Source of the DNA: Pseudomonadota bacterium
GTDB lineage: Bacteria > Myxococcota > Myxococcia > Myxococcales > Anaeromyxobacteraceae
Direction of reading: 5' to 3'
Length of the DNA stretch: 5,137 nucleotides
Assembly: GCA_023411405.1 (NCBI GenBank)
Contig: JAEYOU010000486.1
Span: 1 to 5,137 of the forward strand
A program made the position numbers and the translations under genes. A model generated the notes under the pieces. That model saw only the letters and a list, made by a program, of their open reading frames with translations. It searched no databases and was not told the DNA's origin. How positions within the stretch are numbered: the stretch's first letter is position 1; each line of letters opens with the position of its first letter. Positions 1-5,137 of the stretch are shown here, piece by piece.

Positions 1-993
1 CCCATCACCTTCGCGGCCGTCGGCGACATCATGCTGGGGAACGCGTACGCCTACCCGGACCCCTCGAAGGCGCTCCTCCCGCCCGAGGACGGCGCCACCC
101 TGCTCGCCGAGTTCTCGCCGGTGCTCGCGGCGGCGGACGTCGCGTTCGGGAACCTCGAGGGTCCGCTCTCGGACGAGGGCACGACGCGCAAGTGCAGGTG
201 GCCCCCGACCGGCGTCTGCTACGCGTTCCGGGTGCCCGAGCGCTACGGCGCGCACCTCGCGCGCGCCGGGTTCGACGTGCTCTCGCTCGCGAACAACCAC
301 GTCGGCGACTTCGGCGACGTCGCGCGCGCGCGGACCCGCGTCGTGCTCGACCAGCTCGGCATCCGGTACGCGGGCGCGCCCGGCGAGGTCGCGCTGCTGG
401 ACGTGCGCGGGACGAAGGTCGCGGTCGCCGCGTTCTCCGTCTCCGCGGGGACGAACGATCTGCGCGACGTCGAGGGCGCGGCGCGCCTCGTCACGGAGCT
501 GCGCACGCGCGCGGACCTCGTCGTGGTCTCGTTCCACGGCGGCGCCGAGGGCGCGGCGTACCAGCGCGTGCCCCACGGCGAGGAGCTCTTCCTCTCGGAG
601 AACCGCGGCGATCTCCGGCGCTTCGCGCACGCCGTGGTGGACGCGGGGGCCGGGCTCGTGCTCGGCCACGGGCCGCACGTCGTCCGCGGCCTCGAGCTCT
701 ACCGCGGGAGGCTCATCGCGTACTCGCTCGGGAACTTCGCGACGTACGGCGGCTTCAACCTCAACGGCCCGAACGGCCTCACGCTCGTGCTCGAGGTGCA
801 GGTCGCGCCGGACGGCACCTTCCTCGGCGGCAGGATCCACCCGGGCAAGCAGCTCCGGCCCGGCGGCCCGCGGGTCGACCCCGCGGGCGAGGTCATCCCG
901 ATCCTGCGCCAGCTCTCGGCCGAGGACTTCGGCGCGGCCGCGCCGGAGATCGGCGCGGACGGGGCGATCCGGGTCCCGGCGCCGGCTGCGTAG
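1..993 (+). CDS. CapA family protein (PGA_cap metallophosphatase-like), 5'-truncated by the window edge
   Basis: The reading frame is open from base 1, and its first residues (ITFAAVGDIMLG) already belong to the conserved core, so the true start lies upstream; the ATG at 31 is internal. The visible 330 residues carry the family's motif set in order: GD at 8-9, FGNLEG ending at 54, LANNH ending at 100, SFHGG around 177-181 followed by a Glu, GHGPHVV with His223 and His226, and YSLGNF at 241-246. These Asp, Asn and His residues match the metal-binding pattern of the calcineurin-like fold of CapA/PgsA proteins. Two cysteines at 65 and 73 flank a short loop before YAFR. Family members are linked to poly-gamma-glutamate capsule synthesis or are uncharacterised envelope enzymes; no capB, capC or capD is visible here, so capsule synthesis is not supported by context. 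Any signal peptide or membrane anchor would lie outside the window. The family call is firm and the substrate unknown. Confidence 0.93.
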   Translation, partial: PITFAAVGDIMLGNAYAYPDPSKALLPPEDGATLLAEFSPVLAAADVAFGNLEGPLSDEGTTRKCRWPPTGVCYAFRVPERYGAHLARAGFDVLSLANNHVGDFGDVARARTRVVLDQLGIRYAGAPGEVALLDVRGTKVAVAAFSVSAGTNDLRDVEGAARLVTELRTRADLVVVSFHGGAEGAAYQRVPHGEELFLSENRGDLRRFAHAVVDAGAGLVLGHGPHVVRGLELYRGRLIAYSLGNFATYGGFNLNGPNGLTLVLEVQVAPDGTFLGGRIHPGKQLRPGGPRVDPAGEVIPILRQLSAEDFGAAAPEIGADGAIRVPAPAA

Positions 994-996
994 CCT

Positions 997-1791
997 TCAC
1001 CGCCAGGCGACGTCGTCGGCGGGCAGCCGCGCGGGATCGAACCGCGCGTAGCCCATGAAGAGCCGGCCGGCGAGGGTCGAGCCGTCGGCCGGCGTCCTGC
1101 CGCGCCGCAGGATCGAGTTGAGCGCGCGCCCGCCCTCGTCGCGCCGCTCCGACGGGCGCGCGAGGGTCATCGCGCCCCGGGCGACGCCGCGGGCGCCGCG
1201 GTGGATGAACGTGACGGTGCCCCCCTCGTCGACGCCTTCGACGACCCCCACGTGCGTGAAGGGATCGTCGAACCTGCCATCGCGGTTCCGGTCGTACGTA
1301 CCCCGGAAGAAGACGAGGTCGCCCGGGCGGGGCCACTCGCCTCCGCCGCCGAACACGACGCCCCAGGCGCGGGCGGCGAAGTACATGGCGGCCACCGCGG
1401 AGCGTTCGTCCGGGGCGGCGCGCGCCCAGAGCCGGCGCAGCGGGATGCCCTCCGCCTGGTACACCGCGGCGACGAACCCCGAGCAGTCGGCCTGGTACCG
1501 CTCGCCGTCCACCGTGAACGCCGCCCGGCGTCCCAGCATGGTCGCGGCGCGTGCGGCGAGGCGGGCCGAGAGCTCCCCGTACGCGTCCGTCGCGTGCGGG
1601 CCGGCGTCGCCGTGCACGGAGCGCTCCTCGCCGGGGCTGGCGGCGGGCGCTCCGGCGGGCGGCGCGACCTCGGACGTCGCAGGGGGCGCGGAGCGCGCGG
1701 CGGGGGAGAGCTCGCCCGGCCGGACGCGATCGCCTGTGGTCGCGCACGCGGCGAGGAACATCGGGAGCGCGGCGACGATCGCGAGCCTCAC
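997..1791 (-). CDS. Lipoprotein with NlpC/P60-type cysteine peptidase domain
   Basis: The 264-residue product starts with a short lipoprotein signal (VRLAIVAALPMFLAAC), whose LAAC lipobox puts the lipidated Cys at residue 16. A Pro/Ala-rich linker (about 20-66) follows, then a peptidase domain (about 70-264). The catalytic Cys103 lies in QADCSGF and the His180 in THVGVVE, preceded by the family's PGDLVFF segment at 156-162; His197 in FIHRG is the likely third residue. NlpC/P60 enzymes usually cleave peptide bonds in the peptidoglycan stem, so an envelope-anchored cell-wall hydrolase is the likely role. An aspartate-rich insert sits at 166-176 between Cys and His. I chose the GTG at 1791 because it puts a hydrophobic stretch immediately before the lipobox. 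Its GAGG lies only 2 bases upstream, which is tight for a Shine-Dalgarno. An in-frame GTG at 1875 is possible but would add a poor 28-residue leader. The open frame continues upstream to 2301 only as antisense of secA. Confidence 0.88.
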   Translation of the reverse strand: MRLAIVAALPMFLAACATTGDRVRPGELSPAARSAPPATSEVAPPAGAPAASPGEERSVHGDAGPHATDAYGELSARLAARAATMLGRRAAFTVDGERYQADCSGFVAAVYQAEGIPLRRLWARAAPDERSAVAAMYFAARAWGVVFGGGGEWPRPGDLVFFRGTYDRNRDGRFDDPFTHVGVVEGVDEGGTVTFIHRGARGVARGAMTLARPSERRDEGGRALNSILRRGRTPADGSTLAGRLFMGYARFDPARLPADDVAWR

Positions 1792-1826
1792 GCCCTCACT
1801 GTACGAGAAGCGCCCGAGGAGTCCAG

Positions 1827-1916
1827 ATGGGGGCGTGGCTTGTGGCCGCGGAAGCGCAAGTCCCCGCAGGTCCACGTGTTTGCTTTCGAGTGGCGCAGCG
1901 TTACCTAAGCAGGTAG
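1827..1916 (+). CDS. Candidate 29-residue leader peptide upstream of secA
   Basis: This short ORF begins at an ATG preceded by GAGGAG at 1816-1821, 5 bases before the start codon, the best-looking Shine-Dalgarno in the window. It ends with TAG at 1914-1916, 26 bases before the secA ATG. The peptide starts MGAWLVAAEAQ, continues VPAGPRV and ends QRYLSR. Its Trp4-to-Pro16 segment (WLVAAEAQVPAGP) loosely recalls the E. coli SecM arrest sequence WISQAQGIRAGP. Against it, the peptide has no signal sequence, the AGP comes after only 16 residues, and by eye its third positions are about 60% G/C, far below the real genes here. It could be a translated regulatory uORF or a chance ORF. The same frame is open further upstream, but there it is an arginine-rich antisense reading of the lipoprotein gene. 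Confidence 0.3.
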   Translation: MGAWLVAAEAQVPAGPRVCFRVAQRYLSR

Positions 1917-1917
1917 C
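1900..1917. promoter_or_regulatory. Small inverted repeat in the secA leader (hairpin or operator)
   Basis: TACCT at 1902-1906 and AGGTA at 1911-1915 are perfect complements around a 4-base AAGC centre. As RNA the stem extends by a G-U and a G-C pair to 1900-1917. It lies 25 bases upstream of the secA ATG, and its 3' arm contains the TAG stop of the short upstream ORF. It could be an RNA hairpin or a small operator. The arms are short, so chance is possible. Confidence 0.35.
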
Positions 1918-1942
1918 TTCGGCCGCCCCCCCGAGCCCACCC

Positions 1943-4783
<2,841 letters not shown>

Positions 4784-4806
4784 GGGCGCTGCTCCCGTCG
4801 CAGGCG

Positions 4807-5136
4807 TCAGGATTGTCCGCTCGGCTCGTCAAGGGCCGTACGCCTCGCCTGGGGCGCGTTGCCGTGGGGCGGCCGGCGGGGCCCGCCGGGCTCGCCGACC
4901 AGGTAGATGCTCGGCGCCGGCAGGCTGATCGGATGCCGCGCGCGGAGGACGCGCGGCGCGTTCGTGCGCTCGGGGCAAACTTGCCGGCCACTTCTCGCTT
5001 CGCGAGGTGGCCGGCTTCGAACATGCCCCTCGCGCCCGGTCGGGCCATGACGCGCGCGTGTCTCGCTCGTCTCCGTGCGGCGCCTGCGCCGATGGTCGGC
5101 TCGCTCCGCCGAGCCGTGCCGTCCGCCTGGGTGGCG
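4807..5136 (-). CDS. Candidate 3' end of an unrecognised minus-strand gene (partial)
   Basis: This frame is open for 109 codons from the window edge to a TGA at 4807-4809, leaving 23 bases to the secA stop on the opposite strand. By hand count, in the last 53 codons (4810-4968) 48 end in G or C, close to the bias of the real genes here. That part reads plausibly as protein, including LPAPSIYLVGEPGG and a hydrophilic tail ending EPSGQS. The upstream half is arginine-rich and less convincing, and no ATG start is visible in frame. I do not recognise a family. It may be a real gene end, a decayed gene, or a GC-driven open frame over a repeat. Confidence 0.25.
   Translation of the reverse strand, partial: RHPGGRHGSAERADHRRRRRTETSETRARHGPTGREGHVRSRPPREARSGRQVCPERTNAPRVLRARHPISLPAPSIYLVGEPGGPRRPPHGNAPQARRTALDEPSGQS
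4873..4889. repeat. Perfect 8-bp inverted repeat downstream of secA, possible terminator stem
   Basis: CCGGCGGG (4873-4880) and CCCGCCGG (4882-4889) flank a single G, giving a stable hairpin with a 7-bp stem and 3-base loop about 90 bases after the secA stop. No T-run follows on either strand, so a classical intrinsic terminator is not shown, though a U-less GC hairpin could still slow polymerase in either direction. Confidence 0.4.
4935..4957. repeat. Perfect 8-bp inverted repeat
   Basis: GCCGCGCG (4935-4942) pairs with CGCGCGGC (4950-4957) around a 7-base loop, CGGAGGA. The loop is purine-rich and contains GGAGG-like bases, so by itself it resembles an exposed Shine-Dalgarno, but no start codon follows at a suitable distance. 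Alternating CG arms of this kind arise easily in GC-rich DNA. Confidence 0.35.
4966..5035. repeat. Large imperfect inverted repeat with nested perfect stems
   Basis: The core is GCCGGCCAC (4983-4991) with GTGGCCGGC (5007-5015), a perfect 9-bp stem. Nested inside it is CTCGC (4994-4998) with GCGAG (5002-5006) around a TTC loop, leaving only a TT bulge. Outside it, GGGGCA (4972-4977) pairs with TGCCCC (5024-5029) across an asymmetric internal loop, and GCGC (4966-4969) pairs with GCGC (5032-5035). The whole folds on itself over 70 bases. It has no flanking T-run and no transposase nearby. A REP-like or miniature repeat, a structured RNA or a bidirectional terminator are the options. Confidence 0.5.
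5078..5116. repeat. Two adjacent short perfect inverted repeats
   Basis: CGGCGC (5078-5083) pairs with GCGCCG (5086-5091), and five bases later CGGCTCG (5097-5103) pairs with CGAGCCG (5110-5116) around a 6-base loop. Each is short enough to be chance in this composition; they are listed because they continue the run of stems that starts at 4873. Confidence 0.3.
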
Positions 5137-5137
5137 T

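Larger units (their letters stand above)
1792..1942. promoter_or_regulatory. Divergent intergenic region: leader of secA and upstream region of the lipoprotein gene
   Basis: These 151 bases separate the divergent lipoprotein gene and secA, and must hold promoters for both. No good consensus sigma-70 box is visible; a TTGCTT at 1880-1885 has no convincing -10 partner. The stretch is visibly less G/C-biased than the flanking genes around 1880-1920. It contains a short ORF with a strong ribosome-binding site, a small hairpin and a possible long-range pairing, which are listed separately. A SecM-sized gene such as E. coli has upstream of secA is absent; the upstream neighbour is divergent instead. 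Confidence 0.6.
4784..5137. other. Region after secA with no confident gene, rich in inverted repeats
   Basis: These 354 bases run to the window edge. No recognisable protein domain or structural RNA is visible. They hold a series of perfect inverted repeats between 4873 and 5116 and one minus-strand frame, open from the window edge to a TGA at 4807-4809, that might be the 3' end of a gene. There is no GC hairpin followed by a T-run directly after secA, so a canonical intrinsic terminator is not evident. Plus-strand starts at 5023 and 5047 also stay open to the edge but have no clear ribosome-binding site at normal spacing. Confidence 0.6.

Noticed and set aside
192..1058. A plus-strand open frame overlapping the CapA-like gene
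   Set aside because: Its product is dominated by Arg and Ala, typical of an out-of-frame reading of GC-rich coding DNA, and the CapA motifs lie in the other frame.
893..1747. A second minus-strand frame across the lipoprotein gene
   Set aside because: Arginine-rich shadow without motifs; the NlpC/P60 motifs and lipobox lie in the frame ending at 997.
1873..1878. CACGTG palindrome as a regulator site
   Set aside because: A 6-base palindrome with no extension is expected by chance, and no bacterial regulator can be assigned to it from this alone.
1880..1908. TTGCTT plus a downstream A/T-richer stretch as the secA promoter
   Set aside because: At 16-17 bp spacing the possible -10 sequence (TACCTA or ACCTAA) matches the TATAAT consensus poorly, so I do not call a promoter.
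1055..1942. The secA frame extends 296 codons upstream of the chosen ATG
   Set aside because: The extension is Arg/Ser/Pro-rich antisense of the lipoprotein gene. SecA N-termini start at MFKTLVKK, so the ATG at 1943 is the start.
5023..5137. Plus-strand gene start at ATG 5023 or 5047 running off the window
   Set aside because: No Shine-Dalgarno at normal spacing (GAGGTGG ends 12 bases before 5023), mediocre third-position G/C, and the start lies inside the large inverted repeat.

Overview
The window is very GC-rich DNA with near-uniform G/C at third codon positions. It reads as chromosomal sequence from a deltaproteobacterial or Myxococcota lineage; an Anaeromyxobacter-like genome is my best guess, from base composition and the style of SecA. 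That assignment is inference. I see no mobile element, tRNA, rRNA or CRISPR array.

Layout. Bases 1-993 (+) hold the 3' part of a CapA-type (poly-gamma-glutamate capsule synthesis family) metallophosphatase-like gene that begins before the window. Three bases after its stop codon comes the stop of a convergent minus-strand gene (997-1791) encoding a lipoprotein with an NlpC/P60-type cysteine peptidase domain. A 151-base divergent intergenic region (1792-1942) separates that gene from secA (1943-4783, +), which is complete and encodes a 946-residue SecA with a C-terminal zinc-binding SEC-C tail. The last 354 bases (4784-5137) hold no confident gene. They are rich in perfect inverted repeats and carry a weak candidate for the 3' end of a minus-strand gene convergent with secA.

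How the genes relate. SecA is the ATPase motor of the general secretion pathway. The NlpC/P60 lipoprotein, and probably the CapA-like protein, would be exported to act in the envelope, so all three bear on the cell surface, but nothing shows a shared operon: the strands are +, -, +.

Most interesting point. The secA leader contains a short ORF (1827-1916) with a strong Shine-Dalgarno sequence. It carries a Trp-to-AGP segment that loosely resembles the E. coli SecM arrest sequence, and its stop codon lies 26 bases before secA. secA itself has a poor ribosome-binding site, and the start of the short ORF can pair with the bases just upstream of it. This hints at translational control of secA by an upstream peptide. 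It is a hypothesis: the peptide is much shorter than known arrest peptides and its codon use is atypical for the window.
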